From NCBI RefSeq assembly GCF_015710575.1, contig NZ_CP065373.1, positions 1,178,001 to 1,242,000 of the forward strand: a stretch of 64,000 nucleotides of DNA. The letters are read 5' to 3'. Source of the DNA: Mycolicibacterium mengxianglii (GTDB lineage Bacteria; Actinomycetota; Actinomycetes; Mycobacteriales; Mycobacteriaceae). This document shows, in pieces, positions 17,994 through 27,129 of this stretch. A program made the position numbers and the translations under genes. Within the stretch, counting starts at the first letter, position 1, and each line of letters opens with the position of its first letter. The notes beneath the pieces were generated by a model, which saw nothing but the letters and a program-made list of their open reading frames with translations, searched no databases and was not told where the DNA came from.

Positions 17994-20042
17994 ATGACTG
18001 AGTCCGTTGCTCGCGAAACCGTCGCCGAGCTGATCAACCGCTCCAACCGGCTGGGCGCCGATCCCAAGAACACCAACTACGCCGGCGGCAACACCTCGGC
18101 CAAGGGCACCGAGATAGATCCGGTCACCGGTGCTCCGGTAGATCTGTTGTGGGTCAAGGGATCCGGTGGCGACTTGGGCACGCTCACCGAAAAGGGCCTG
18201 GCGGTCCTGCGGCTGGACCGGATGCGCGCGCTCGTCGACGTCTACCCCGGTGTGGAGCGCGAGGACGAGATGGTGGCCGCGTTCGACTACTGCCTGCACG
18301 GGCGAGGTGGCGCCGCCCCGTCCATCGACACCGCCATGCACGGTCTGGTGGACGCCCCGCACGTCGACCACCTGCACCCGGATTCGGGGATCGCCTTGGC
18401 GACCGCCGCTGACGGTGAGGCGCTGACCAAGCAGATCTTCGGCGACCGCGTGGTCTGGGTGCCGTGGCGGCGGCCCGGCTTCCAGCTCGGCCTCGACATC
18501 TCCGAGATCAAGAAGCGCAACCCGCAGGCCATCGGGACCATCCTCGGCGGTCACGGCATCACGGCATGGGGTGGCACCTCCGCCGAGGCCGAGGCACATT
18601 CGCTGGAAATCATCGAGACCGCCCAGCGCTACATCGACACCGTTGGCCGTCCGCAACCGTTTGGTGCCGTCCTCGACGGTTACTCGGCGCTGCCCGATGA
18701 ACAGCGACGCGCCAAAGCAGCCGAGCTGGCGCCCTTCCTACGCGGTCTGGTCTCCACAGACCGAACTCAGGTCGGGCACTTCACCGACGACCCCCGGGTG
18801 CTGGAATTCCTTGCCAGCAGCGAACATCCGCGACTGGCGGCACTGGGAACCAGCTGCCCGGATCACTTCCTGCGCACCAAGGTCAAGCCGATGGTGCTCG
18901 ACCTTCCTGCAGACGCGCCGGTGGACCTGTGCCGCGAGCGGCTCGCCGAACTGCACGAGGCTTACCGGGCGGACTACCAGGGGTACTACGACAGGCACGC
19001 CACGGCCGACAGCCCGGCCATCCGCGGGGCGGATCCGGCGATCGTCCTGATCCCCGGCGTCGGGATGTTCAGCTACGGCAAGGACAAGCAGACCGCGCGG
19101 GTCGCCGGCGAGTTCTACCTCAATGCCATCAACGTCATGCGCGGCGCCGAGGCCATCTCGACCTACGCGCCCATCGACGAGTCCGAGAAGTTCCGCATCG
19201 AGTACTGGGCCTTGGAAGAGGCCAAACTCCAACGGATGCCCAAGCCCAAGCCGCTGGCCACCCGCATCGCGCTGGTCACCGGGGCGGCCTCGGGCATCGG
19301 CAAGGCCATCGCCACCCGGCTGGCCGCTGAAGGAGCCTGCGTCGTCATCGCCGATCTGGACGCCGACAAGGCTGCCGCGGCGGCCGGGGAACTCGGAAAC
19401 TCCGACGTGGCCGTCGGTATCGCCGCCGATGTCACGGATGAGGGTGCGGTGCAGGCCGCCGTCGATGCCACCGTGCTGGCATTCGGTGGCATCGACATCG
19501 TGGTCAACAACGCCGGTCTGTCGTTGTCGAAGTCACTGCTGGAGACCACAGCCGCGGACTGGGATCTGCAGCACAACGTGATGGCCCGCGGTTCCTTCCT
19601 GGTGTCCAAGGCCGCCGCACGGGCATTGATCGACCAGAAGCTCGGCGGCGACATCATCTACATCTCGTCGAAGAACTCGGTGTTCGCCGGACCGAACAAC
19701 ATCGCCTACTCGGCGACCAAAGCCGATCAGGCACACCAGGTTCGGCTGCTGGCGGCGGAGCTGGGTGAGCACGGCGTCAAGGTCAACGGGATCAACCCCG
19801 ACGGGGTGGTGCGCGGCTCGGGCATCTTCGCCGGGGGTTGGGGCGCCAAACGCGCCGCCGTCTACGGTGTCGCCGAAGAAGACCTCGGCAAGTACTACGC
19901 GCAGCGCACCCTGCTCAAACGTGAGGTGCTGCCGGAGAACATCGCAGCAGCAGCGTTCGCGTTGTGCACCTCGGACTTCTCGCACACCACCGGGCTGCAT
20001 GTGCCCGTCGATGCCGGTGTGGCCGCCGCCTTCCTCCGATGA
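17994..20042 (+). CDS. rhaD: Bifunctional rhamnulose-1-phosphate aldolase / lactaldehyde dehydrogenase
   Basis: 682-residue fusion. Residues ~1-415 are a class II aldolase domain with the zinc-ligand motif HVDHLHPDS; it splits L-rhamnulose-1-phosphate into dihydroxyacetone phosphate and L-lactaldehyde. Residues ~425-682 are an SDR domain (VTGAASGIGKAIA, NNAGL, catalytic Tyr-Lys in YSATK) that would oxidise the L-lactaldehyde. Full length for this actinobacterial family. The ATG at 17994 follows the isomerase stop by four bases and the stop overlaps the kinase ATG. A longer frame to 17802 is antisense-style read-through of the isomerase. Confidence 0.92.
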   Translation: MTESVARETVAELINRSNRLGADPKNTNYAGGNTSAKGTEIDPVTGAPVDLLWVKGSGGDLGTLTEKGLAVLRLDRMRALVDVYPGVEREDEMVAAFDYCLHGRGGAAPSIDTAMHGLVDAPHVDHLHPDSGIALATAADGEALTKQIFGDRVVWVPWRRPGFQLGLDISEIKKRNPQAIGTILGGHGITAWGGTSAEAEAHSLEIIETAQRYIDTVGRPQPFGAVLDGYSALPDEQRRAKAAELAPFLRGLVSTDRTQVGHFTDDPRVLEFLASSEHPRLAALGTSCPDHFLRTKVKPMVLDLPADAPVDLCRERLAELHEAYRADYQGYYDRHATADSPAIRGADPAIVLIPGVGMFSYGKDKQTARVAGEFYLNAINVMRGAEAISTYAPIDESEKFRIEYWALEEAKLQRMPKPKPLATRIALVTGAASGIGKAIATRLAAEGACVVIADLDADKAAAAAGELGNSDVAVGIAADVTDEGAVQAAVDATVLAFGGIDIVVNNAGLSLSKSLLETTAADWDLQHNVMARGSFLVSKAAARALIDQKLGGDIIYISSKNSVFAGPNNIAYSATKADQAHQVRLLAAELGEHGVKVNGINPDGVVRGSGIFAGGWGAKRAAVYGVAEEDLGKYYAQRTLLKREVLPENIAAAAFALCTSDFSHTTGLHVPVDAGVAAAFLR

Positions 20043-21478
20043 GGGGGCAGGTGGCCGCGGTGGACCTGGGCGCCACCAGCGGACGCGTCATGCTCGCCGA
20101 GGTCGCGGCCGACCACCTCGAGATGCGCGTGGTGAGCCGCTTCGCCAATGACCCGGTGACGATGTGGAACGGGCACCGGGACGCGCTGCACTGGGACATC
20201 GCAGGGCTGTACCGCAACGTGTGTGACGGACTCGCGCTGGCAGGGCGGGAGGCTGACGGTCTGGTCGGGATCGGAGTCGACTCCTGGGCGGTGGACTACG
20301 GCCTGTTGCGAGAGGGGCGGCTGCTGTCGTCGCCGCACCATTACCGCGATGAACGTAGCGCCCGGGGTGTGGAGTTGGTACACGGCCAGATCGGCGCGGA
20401 CGAGGTGTACCGCCGAAACGGCCTGCAGTTCCTGCCGTTCAACACCGTGTATCAACTCGCCGCGGAAAGAGCCGACGGTCTGCTGGCACTGGCGGACACG
20501 GTGTTGCTGATCCCGGACCTGATCAACTACTGGCTCACCGGAATTCCGGCCGCCGAACGCACCAACATCTCCACCACCGGGCTGTTGTCGCTGGACGGCC
20601 ACTGGGACACCGACATGATGCGGGGGCTGGGGTTCGACGAGTCGCTGTTCCCCGGCATCGTGGAGGCGGGCAGCATCCGCGGGCCGGTGTTGGACGATGT
20701 TCGGAGCCGGCTGGGGTTGCCCACAGCCGCCGAGGTGGTGTCGGTCGGGTCCCACGACACCGCTTCCGCGGTGGTGGCGATTCCCATGCAGTCGGAACGG
20801 GCCGCCTACATCTCGTGCGGCACCTGGGGTCTGGTCGGAGTCGAACTGCCGTCGGCGGTGGTCACCGAGGCGGCTCACCGGGCGAACTTCACCAATGAGG
20901 TGGGCGTCGACGGCCGTATCCGGTTCCTACGCAACGTGATGGGGACGTGGCTGCTGAGTGAGACGATGCGACAGTTCGAACGCGACGGCGCCACAGCTGA
21001 CTTGAGCTCGTTGCTGGCGCAGGCAGCCGAGATGCCTTCGCCGGCAGCGGTGTTCGACACCGATGATCCGCGGTTCCTGCCGCCGGGAAACATGCCCGCC
21101 CGGATCTGCGCGTGGTACTCCGAACGTGACCTTCCGGCGCCCGCCGGTGCCGCCGCACTGGTACGCGCCATCGTCGAAAGTGTCGCGGCGGCCTTTGCCG
21201 CGGCGGTACGCACCGCCGCCGAACTGTCCGGTGTCGAGGTCACCGAGGCTCATATCGTCGGTGGTGGCTCGCAGAACGAACTGTTGTGCCAGCTCACCGC
21301 CGACCGGCTGGCCATGCCGTTGGTGGCCGGGCCGGTCGAGGCGACCGCCCTGGGCAATGTGTTGCTCGCGGCGCGAGCGCGGGGCTTGGTCTCCGGCGAC
21401 CTCGAGACCCTACGTGCTCTGGTGGCCAGGACGTTTCCGGTTCGCCGGTACCAGCCGCGGGGTGTCGCAGTCAGCTGA
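20039..21478 (+). CDS. rhaB: Rhamnulokinase
   Basis: 479-residue FGGY-family sugar kinase that phosphorylates L-rhamnulose at C1 with ATP. The N-terminal phosphate-binding motif is AAVDLGATSGRVML. Next comes GIGVDSWAVDYGLL with the catalytic Asp, and the C-terminal ATPase-fold segment is HIVGGGSQNELLCQLTADRL. The ATG overlaps the aldolase stop (ATGA). Complete length, with no sign of damage. Confidence 0.93.
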   Translation: MRGQVAAVDLGATSGRVMLAEVAADHLEMRVVSRFANDPVTMWNGHRDALHWDIAGLYRNVCDGLALAGREADGLVGIGVDSWAVDYGLLREGRLLSSPHHYRDERSARGVELVHGQIGADEVYRRNGLQFLPFNTVYQLAAERADGLLALADTVLLIPDLINYWLTGIPAAERTNISTTGLLSLDGHWDTDMMRGLGFDESLFPGIVEAGSIRGPVLDDVRSRLGLPTAAEVVSVGSHDTASAVVAIPMQSERAAYISCGTWGLVGVELPSAVVTEAAHRANFTNEVGVDGRIRFLRNVMGTWLLSETMRQFERDGATADLSSLLAQAAEMPSPAAVFDTDDPRFLPPGNMPARICAWYSERDLPAPAGAAALVRAIVESVAAAFAAAVRTAAELSGVEVTEAHIVGGGSQNELLCQLTADRLAMPLVAGPVEATALGNVLLAARARGLVSGDLETLRALVARTFPVRRYQPRGVAVS

Positions 21479-21512
21479 GACGTGTTCGCCCCGGATCTGG
21501 TGTGATGGTCCG

Positions 21513-22523
21513 GTGGTGAGCATGCGTGAAGTGGCTGCGGCGGCCTCGGTGTCGGTGGGGACGGTCTCCAATGTGCTCAACGCACCGGAGAAGGTCGCTG
21601 CCGCGACGGTGGCCCGGGTCCAGGCCGCGATCGACGAACTGGGTTTCGTACGCAACGACGCGGCGCGACAGTTACGGGCGGGGCGGTCTCGAAGCGTCGG
21701 GCTGGTGGTTCTGGACGTGGGCAACCCGTTCTTCACCGATATCGCGCGTGCCGCCGAGCACCGCGCCGGTGAACTGGACCTGACGATCCTGCTCGGAACC
21801 TCCGATGACGATCCACGCAAGGAACGCACCTACATCGACACATTCGACGAGCAGCGGGTGTTCGGATTGTTGGTGTCCCCCATCGGGGACGACCTGAGTC
21901 GGTTGACCGCCCTGCAGCGGCGGGGCACGCCGGTGGTTCTCGTGGACCGCGACGGCAGCGGCACCACCTTCGACTCGGTGGCCGTCGACGATGTCGCTGG
22001 GGCGCAGATGGCGGTGCAGCATCTCGGGGAGATCGGCCGCAGGCGGATCGCGTTCGTCGGCGGCCCCGCTGAACTGCGGCAGGTGCGTGATCGTCGGGCC
22101 GGCGCCCAGCAGGCCGTTGATGGCATCCCCGGGGCCAGCCTGGAAGTGATCGACACCCCTGCGCTCACGGTCCTGGCGGGTCGGGCGGTGGGGGAGTTGC
22201 TGCGGGACCGCCCCGCCCGACGACGCCCCGACGGGGTCTTCTGTGCCAACGACCTGCTGGCCATCGGGGTACTGCAGGGGCTGACACTGACCGGAGGCCT
22301 GCGGGTACCCGACGACCTGGCCCTGGTGGGCTACGACGACATCGACTTCGCCCGCTCCACGGTGGTACCGCTGAGCTCCATCCGTCAGCCCACGGCGCGG
22401 ATCGGTGGTACCGCGGTGGACCTGCTCATCGAGGCCGCCCACGACCCGGAGAACCATCACCCCGAGCACGTGGTCTTCCAGCCGGAGCTGGTCATCCGGG
22501 CCTCGAGCCACGGCGGGCAGTAG
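21513..22523 (+). CDS. LacI-family transcriptional regulator of rhamnose genes
   Basis: About 336 residues. The N-terminal HTH is MREVAAAASVSVGTVSNVLN, with hinge region RSRSVGLVV, followed by a periplasmic-binding-protein-like sensor domain (NPFFTDIARAAEHRA, FCANDLLAIGVLQGL, GYDDIDFA). It is the last gene of the rhamnose operon and the obvious candidate to bind the palindrome at 15005-15018, released by a rhamnose pathway sugar. The start could be GTG 21513, GTG 21516 or ATG 21522; none has a strong ribosome site. A frame to 21063 is a shadow of the kinase. Confidence 0.88.
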   Translation: MVSMREVAAAASVSVGTVSNVLNAPEKVAAATVARVQAAIDELGFVRNDAARQLRAGRSRSVGLVVLDVGNPFFTDIARAAEHRAGELDLTILLGTSDDDPRKERTYIDTFDEQRVFGLLVSPIGDDLSRLTALQRRGTPVVLVDRDGSGTTFDSVAVDDVAGAQMAVQHLGEIGRRRIAFVGGPAELRQVRDRRAGAQQAVDGIPGASLEVIDTPALTVLAGRAVGELLRDRPARRRPDGVFCANDLLAIGVLQGLTLTGGLRVPDDLALVGYDDIDFARSTVVPLSSIRQPTARIGGTAVDLLIEAAHDPENHHPEHVVFQPELVIRASSHGGQ

Positions 22524-22529
22524 AGCGGG

Positions 22530-23207
22530 TCAGCCCCGGCGGGCGGGTGCGCTGAGCAGGATGTCGTCCAGCTTTGCCTGGTTGGCGCCGGAGAGTGCGA
22601 GTTCTTCGACGGCACGTGTGACGATCAGCTCGCACAACGTGCGGATCTTGACGTTGCTCTGTTGAGACCGCCACTTCAGGACGTCGAATGCGCGGTCAGC
22701 GGGAACGCGGTAGGCCATCATCACCATGCCCTTGGCTTGTTCGATGACCGCCCGGTGCGCGGTGAACTCGGCCACCGCCACGTCGACGGCCTCTTCCACG
22801 GCTTGTTCCATGACACTGTCGATGGCGTCGTTGGCCTCGCGCTCGAGCACTTCAGAGAGGTCGACGTAGAAGCCGTCCATCCCGACGGGGATCCCGCCCT
22901 CGTCGAGCCGGTTCTTGCTGATGACCATGACGCTGTGCACAGCACCGCCGCGGTCGACGATGCGGTACCGGCATGCCACCGCCGACCCGCTGTCCAACAC
23001 GTCCTGGTACACCTCGAAAGCGCGGCGACGGTCATCGCGATGCTTGTGCGCCAGAACCAGCCCCACCTCCACCGTCATCGGCTCAGGCGGATAGCCATGC
23101 ATGGCGGCAACCTCCGCAGACCAGGAGAACGTCCCGGCGGAGATGTCATAGGCGAAGCTGCCGACGCGGGCGGGCGGCAGCTTCTCGGCTGGCTGCCGCC
23201 GCTTCAT
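22530..23207 (-). CDS. PAS-ANTAR RNA-binding regulator
   Basis: 225 residues. An N-terminal PAS-type sensor fold spans about residues 12-110 (GSFAYDISAGTFSWSAEVAAMHG), followed by a helical linker and a C-terminal ANTAR domain (HRAVIEQAKGMVMMAYRVPADRAFDVL). ANTAR proteins act as antiterminators that bind paired hairpins in mRNA; which signal the PAS domain reads here is unknown. I prefer ATG 23207 by homology; an upstream start at 23291 is possible. Convergent with the LacI gene, 6 bases apart. Confidence 0.85.
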   Translation of the reverse strand: MKRRQPAEKLPPARVGSFAYDISAGTFSWSAEVAAMHGYPPEPMTVEVGLVLAHKHRDDRRRAFEVYQDVLDSGSAVACRYRIVDRGGAVHSVMVISKNRLDEGGIPVGMDGFYVDLSEVLEREANDAIDSVMEQAVEEAVDVAVAEFTAHRAVIEQAKGMVMMAYRVPADRAFDVLKWRSQQSNVKIRTLCELIVTRAVEELALSGANQAKLDDILLSAPARRG

Positions 23208-23381
23208 TCTGGAAAACGTCCCGGCTGAGCAGCGGCACCTTGCGTCGAGTGATACACGTGCTGGTGCCTCCTCTGGTTGTCCAGCGGGCAAACATCACGA
23301 TGATGGTCACCGTATCCGCCATTGAAGAACATCCCAGGCGAGCTCGCAGCGTTATGACGGGAGTTGTTGACACCGGTCAGA

Positions 23382-24047
23382 TCAGGGGGCGCCGACGCCG
23401 CCGTCCAACAGCTTGGACCCAGTGGTCTGAAAGATGACGCGCCGGGCAATTTCCACGGCGTGGTCGGCGAAGCGCTCGTAGAACCGGCCCAGCAGCACCA
23501 GGTCCACCGCGGCGGAGACGCCGTGTCTCCAGTCGGCGCCCATCACCACCGTGAACAGGTGTCGGTGCAGGCTGTCCATGGATTCGTCGTCCTGAAGGAT
23601 CTGTTTGGCCTGCACCACGTCGCCGGACAGCACCACCTCCTGGGCACTGCGTGCCAACACCACCGCGACCTGGCCCATTTCGGCGAAGTAGCCGTCCACC
23701 TCTTCGGGCAGCACGCGGGCGGGGTGTCGGCGGCGGGCGATCTTGGCGATATGGGCAGCCAGCCCGCCCATCCGGTCGGCGTCCGCAGCGGTCTGCAGCG
23801 CGCCGACGACTGCGCGCAGGTCGGCGGCGACGGGAGCTTGGCGAGCCAGCAGCAGGAACGCATCGTGTTCGACGCGGTTCTTCAGTTCTGTGATGCCGGC
23901 CAGTCCGGTGATGACGTCTTCAGCAGCTTCCAGGTCACCTTGCAGCAGCGCGTGTGTGGCACGTTCGATTTCCACCCCGGCCAGTGCGCACATCCGTGCC
24001 AGGTCGGAGGCGAGGTGGTCAAGCCGCTGGTGGAATTCGGTGCGCAT
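23382..24047 (-). CDS. phoU: PhoU phosphate-signalling protein
   Basis: 221-residue all-helical protein with two PhoU repeats (residues ~10-100 and ~115-205). Typical segments are [19 protein letters not shown] at the N-terminus, [19 protein letters not shown], and [17 protein letters not shown] near the end. PhoU couples the Pst phosphate importer to the phosphate two-component system and influences persistence in mycobacteria. No pst or two-component genes are adjacent, so this is a stand-alone copy, as for the mycobacterial PhoY proteins. Confidence 0.93.
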   Translation of the reverse strand: MRTEFHQRLDHLASDLARMCALAGVEIERATHALLQGDLEAAEDVITGLAGITELKNRVEHDAFLLLARQAPVAADLRAVVGALQTAADADRMGGLAAHIAKIARRRHPARVLPEEVDGYFAEMGQVAVVLARSAQEVVLSGDVVQAKQILQDDESMDSLHRHLFTVVMGADWRHGVSAAVDLVLLGRFYERFADHAVEIARRVIFQTTGSKLLDGGVGAP

Positions 24048-24144
24048 GCGCTTTCTCGTGGTCGACTACCGGGTTTTGCCGGACATCTACCCGCTGTGTC
24101 CGCGGTTAAACGCTGTCATCCATCCCCTCGTCACCTACGCCGGG

Positions 24145-24579
24145 TCACACCGGGCGCAGCGCCGCCAGGTTCTCCACCGACCGGCGCACGTCGGACTCCA
24201 GCACCTTGGCCACCAGAGACCCGACGGGCCCGTTGAGAAGACCACCGGACAGGCGTGCAATGAGGTGGAATGTGGACCCCGGGCTGTTGTTGGTGATCGT
24301 CATGTCTAGGGCGATGTGCACTCCACCGCGGCCGCTGCCGCGCATCTCGAGCCTTTTGAACAGCTCGAAATCGGTGACTTCCCAATTGATCACGTTGCGG
24401 AATCCCTTGACCTTGATCAACGAGGACACCTTGGTGCCCAACGAGACCTGGGGGGGGACCTCGCTCTTCCAGCCGGCGAAAATCGTCATCCATTCGCCGA
24501 ACCGTTGGAGGTCGGAGGCCAGGGCCCACGCTTCGCGGGGGGACTGGTCGGATTTGACTGACACATCAACTGCGGCCAT
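24145..24579 (-). CDS. SRPBCC protein of the Rv0910 family
   Basis: 144 residues resembling the mycobacterial Rv0910 group: DVSVKSDQSPREAWALASDL, then FAGWKSEVPPQVSLGTKVSS and KVKGFRNVINWEV, ending in a hydrophobic helix. Rv0910 has been described as the toxin of a type II toxin-antitoxin pair, but no small antitoxin-like gene flanks this one, so a ligand-binding role fits equally well. The ATG at 24579 is clear; the gene appears monocistronic. Confidence 0.78.
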   Translation of the reverse strand: MAAVDVSVKSDQSPREAWALASDLQRFGEWMTIFAGWKSEVPPQVSLGTKVSSLIKVKGFRNVINWEVTDFELFKRLEMRGSGRGGVHIALDMTITNNSPGSTFHLIARLSGGLLNGPVGSLVAKVLESDVRRSVENLAALRPV

Positions 24580-24796
24580 GGGGAACTTCTACCCATTAGG
24601 CGGCGGAGCTAATCGCCGGCCTTCGCGGTGCTGTGTTCGGGCATCCCGGTGTCGGCCTCGCCGCGAAATTGCCACGTCAGCGGCCTGAATCGGACGAAGC
24701 GGACGGCGGAGGTGGCAACAACTGGGCAGTAGCGCGTTTTCGCCGGAGAGATTCTGGCGAACTCCGGACGTCACCAGATCTGCAGCAGGGTGGCGC

Positions 24797-24958
24797 TCAC
24801 GACGAGCGCCGGATCAGCTGGACCCACCAGTCGCGGCCGGCGCAGTCGGGGCTGGTGCACCTACGTTTCCGGTGTGTGCGGGCCTGCGCCTCCGCCGGGG
24901 CGGCTTCGGTTTCGCCGCCGCACACTCGGCACGGCCGGCCGGGGTCATTTCTGGCCAT
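24797..24958 (-). CDS. Small four-cysteine (zinc-ribbon-like) protein
   Basis: 53-residue open frame from ATG 24958 to TGA 24797. It begins Met-Ala-Arg-Asn-Asp-Pro and carries two cysteine pairs: CRVC at residues 10-13 and CTSPDC at 34-39. A basic linker joins them, and an aromatic tail WWVQLIRRSS follows. The spacing looks like a small zinc ribbon. Cys, Trp and codon usage are natural for a high-GC mycobacterium, while the competing frames are Arg/Pro/Ala-rich. No function can be assigned; it could bind nucleic acid or protein. Confidence 0.62.
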   Translation of the reverse strand: MARNDPGRPCRVCGGETEAAPAEAQARTHRKRRCTSPDCAGRDWWVQLIRRSS

Positions 24959-25026
24959 GCAAGGGGATATCCCGCCAGGAGCCGAAATCGTGCCTTGCGG
25001 ACTGTCCGCTTGCTCACATTCTCCGG

Positions 25027-26400
25027 TCAGCGGACCTGTATTTCACCCATCTCCGACCAGCCGTCGGCATCGATGGTCTGGCTGATGATCCGTGGGGTGG
25101 CTGCCAGCGCCTGCGGCGCATCCTGAACGAACTTGGCGAAGTGGGCACTGCTGACGTGCTCCTTGCCGGCATCACCGTCGCGGAATCCCTCTACCAACAC
25201 GTATTCGGCGGGATTGTCGAGGCTGCGGGACCACTCGAACCACAGGTTGCCGGCCTCGCCGCGGGTGCCGGCGGTGAAGTCGGCGACCAATTCCGGGAAC
25301 CGGTCCGCCCACTCCGGCTTGGTCTCGAACTTGACCACGATGAAAATCACGACCAGATCATCTCCTTCAGGGGTCAGGATGGCGCGGCCACGGACGTTGC
25401 CGGCGTCGAGATCGTCGATAGCGGACTGGAAGTCGTCGAGGGCGTACTTCTGGGTGTGCAAGGTGACCGCCCCCCTGGCCGCCAGCGCCATCAGATCGCA
25501 CAGGTCGTTGTAGGAGCCCACGAGGTTGCCGATGAAGTTGATCTCGGTGGAGATGATGTCGATCGTCGGCACATTGATGTTCTCTCCATATCCGACGACG
25601 TGATAGTCGCCCGCGCGGCGCAGCATTGCCACGCCTTCACTGGTGGCTCCGCCCTCACCGACGAAATCCACCACAACCTCGGCGCCGTTGCCGCCGGTGA
25701 GTGCGAGCACCTGATCCACCTGCGTGCCGTCGGCGACGACGCCGTGGTCGGCGCCGATAGCGTCGGCCAACTTCAGCGCATCTGGATTGCGGTCCACGAC
25801 GATCAGCTCTGCCGGAGACAGTGCCTTGAGCACCTGGATGCCGATGTGTCCGAGACCGCCGGCTCCGATGACGACGCAGCGGTCACGCGGTGTCAGCCGC
25901 CGGCTCGCCTTCGCCGCCGCGTGATATGCCGTCAGGCCCGCGTCGGCGAGGGCGGCGACGTCGGAGGGTTCCAGGGCGTCGTCGATCTTGACGACGCTGC
26001 GGGCCGAGGTCTTCAGGTACTCGGCGTAACCACCGTTGGTGTCGATGCCGGGAAAAGCGTTGGCCTCACAATGCACATCGTCCCCGGAGCGGCAGGCGCG
26101 GCACAGCCCGCAGGTGATCAGCGGGTGGACGATCACCTTGTCGCCCTCGGCGACGTTGCTGACCGCGGATCCCACGGCAGCGACCCAGCCGGCGTTCTCG
26201 TGGCCGATGGTGTACGGCAGCTGCACTTGTGATTTCTCGGCCCATTGGCCTTCGAGAATGTGTAGGTCGGTGCGACATACGCCGGCCCCGCCGATCTTGA
26301 CGACGACATCGAAAGGCCCGGTGGGGGTGGGCACCGGAACCTCTTTCATCTCCAGGTTCTGGTGGTAGCCGACGACCTGCACGGCGCGCATGGTGCTCAT
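25027..26400 (-). CDS. Zinc-dependent alcohol dehydrogenase fused to an ABM (quinol monooxygenase-like) domain
   Basis: 457 residues. Residues 1-~345 form a medium-chain zinc alcohol dehydrogenase: catalytic GHENAGWV, the structural-zinc cysteines in TCGLCRACRSGDDVHC, and the nucleotide motif VIGAGGLGHIGIQ. Residues ~352-457 form an antibiotic-biosynthesis-monooxygenase-like alpha/beta domain (VVIFIVVKFETKPEWADRF) that normally occurs as a separate ~100-residue protein. The junction is continuous and in frame. The ATG overlaps the stop of the DUF59 gene. In mim-type loci an alcohol dehydrogenase in this position processes the monooxygenase product; that role is inferred. Confidence 0.88.
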   Translation of the reverse strand: MSTMRAVQVVGYHQNLEMKEVPVPTPTGPFDVVVKIGGAGVCRTDLHILEGQWAEKSQVQLPYTIGHENAGWVAAVGSAVSNVAEGDKVIVHPLITCGLCRACRSGDDVHCEANAFPGIDTNGGYAEYLKTSARSVVKIDDALEPSDVAALADAGLTAYHAAAKASRRLTPRDRCVVIGAGGLGHIGIQVLKALSPAELIVVDRNPDALKLADAIGADHGVVADGTQVDQVLALTGGNGAEVVVDFVGEGGATSEGVAMLRRAGDYHVVGYGENINVPTIDIISTEINFIGNLVGSYNDLCDLMALAARGAVTLHTQKYALDDFQSAIDDLDAGNVRGRAILTPEGDDLVVIFIVVKFETKPEWADRFPELVADFTAGTRGEAGNLWFEWSRSLDNPAEYVLVEGFRDGDAGKEHVSSAHFAKFVQDAPQALAATPRIISQTIDADGWSEMGEIQVR

Positions 26401-27128
26401 CGGTGTGCCCCTTCTTTGACGAAAAGCGGTAGGAGGTTACGGTCGGGTTCTTCGTAGCGGGTGCGCAACAGGCCGCGGCAGAAGTGTGCATTGCCGTCGA
26501 TCGAGATCCGGGTGGCCCGGGCCCGTCGCAACGCCATCACGACCTGGGTTTCGGGCCAGCGCGCACCGGTGTGGTCGACCAGCACCACATCGGTTGGCTC
26601 TGTTGACAATCCGAGTGTCCGACGCCGTCGTAGTAAGGCCTCGGTGGTGCTGTCGTCGGGCAGGTCGGCCAGGGTGACGCTCCCCATCGTGTGCTCGGCG
26701 CGGTGGGGTTGGGCCCGCATCAGCGCCGTGAGGCAGCGTTCCATCGCGGCGGTGTGTGCTTTCCGATGAAACGTCACACGCAGATCGTCCAAACTGTCCA
26801 GCGCTTCGTGACCGAAGGTGCCCCGGTATCCGGCATCGGCGGCGAGCCCGGCGTTGATGATGTCCGAGTCGTGATGGTCATCGAGCTCGACGGTTACGAC
26901 TTTGGTCCAATCGAGTTCCATCAGAACGTCTTTGGCGTCCGAGGCCATCAGGTAGGCGAAGTTGGGGGAGCAGAACGACGTCGGCAGGCGCAGGTGCACC
27001 GCCACGTTGCCTGCGGGGCTGACCGCCAACGAGTGCACGAATCCCAGGTCGGTGATGGGCTCGTCCAACTCGGGATCGACCACACCCGCCAGCGCGGCGT
27101 ACGCGTCCTGCTTGTGCGATTGCGCCAC
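26397..27128 (-). CDS. MIP18/PaaD-like (DUF59) iron-sulfur assembly family protein
   Basis: 243 residues. The N-terminal ~90 residues carry the DUF59 pattern DAYAALAGVVDPELDEPITDLGFVHSL and a conserved-type Cys in TSFCSPNFAYLM. The rest (~150 residues) is a longer extension I do not recognise. DUF59 proteins help mature metal centres. Sitting between the amidohydrolase and the dehydrogenase with overlapping or abutting ends, it matches the accessory genes of mycobacterial binuclear-iron monooxygenase clusters, where it would serve metal-centre assembly. No such monooxygenase is present here. Confidence 0.82.
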   Translation of the reverse strand: MAQSHKQDAYAALAGVVDPELDEPITDLGFVHSLAVSPAGNVAVHLRLPTSFCSPNFAYLMASDAKDVLMELDWTKVVTVELDDHHDSDIINAGLAADAGYRGTFGHEALDSLDDLRVTFHRKAHTAAMERCLTALMRAQPHRAEHTMGSVTLADLPDDSTTEALLRRRRTLGLSTEPTDVVLVDHTGARWPETQVVMALRRARATRISIDGNAHFCRGLLRTRYEEPDRNLLPLFVKEGAHR

Positions 27129-27129
27129 G

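Noticed and set aside
24145..24579. Toxin-antitoxin module (Rv0909/Rv0910-like)
   Set aside because: Only the SRPBCC member is present; no neighbouring short antitoxin-like frame was found.
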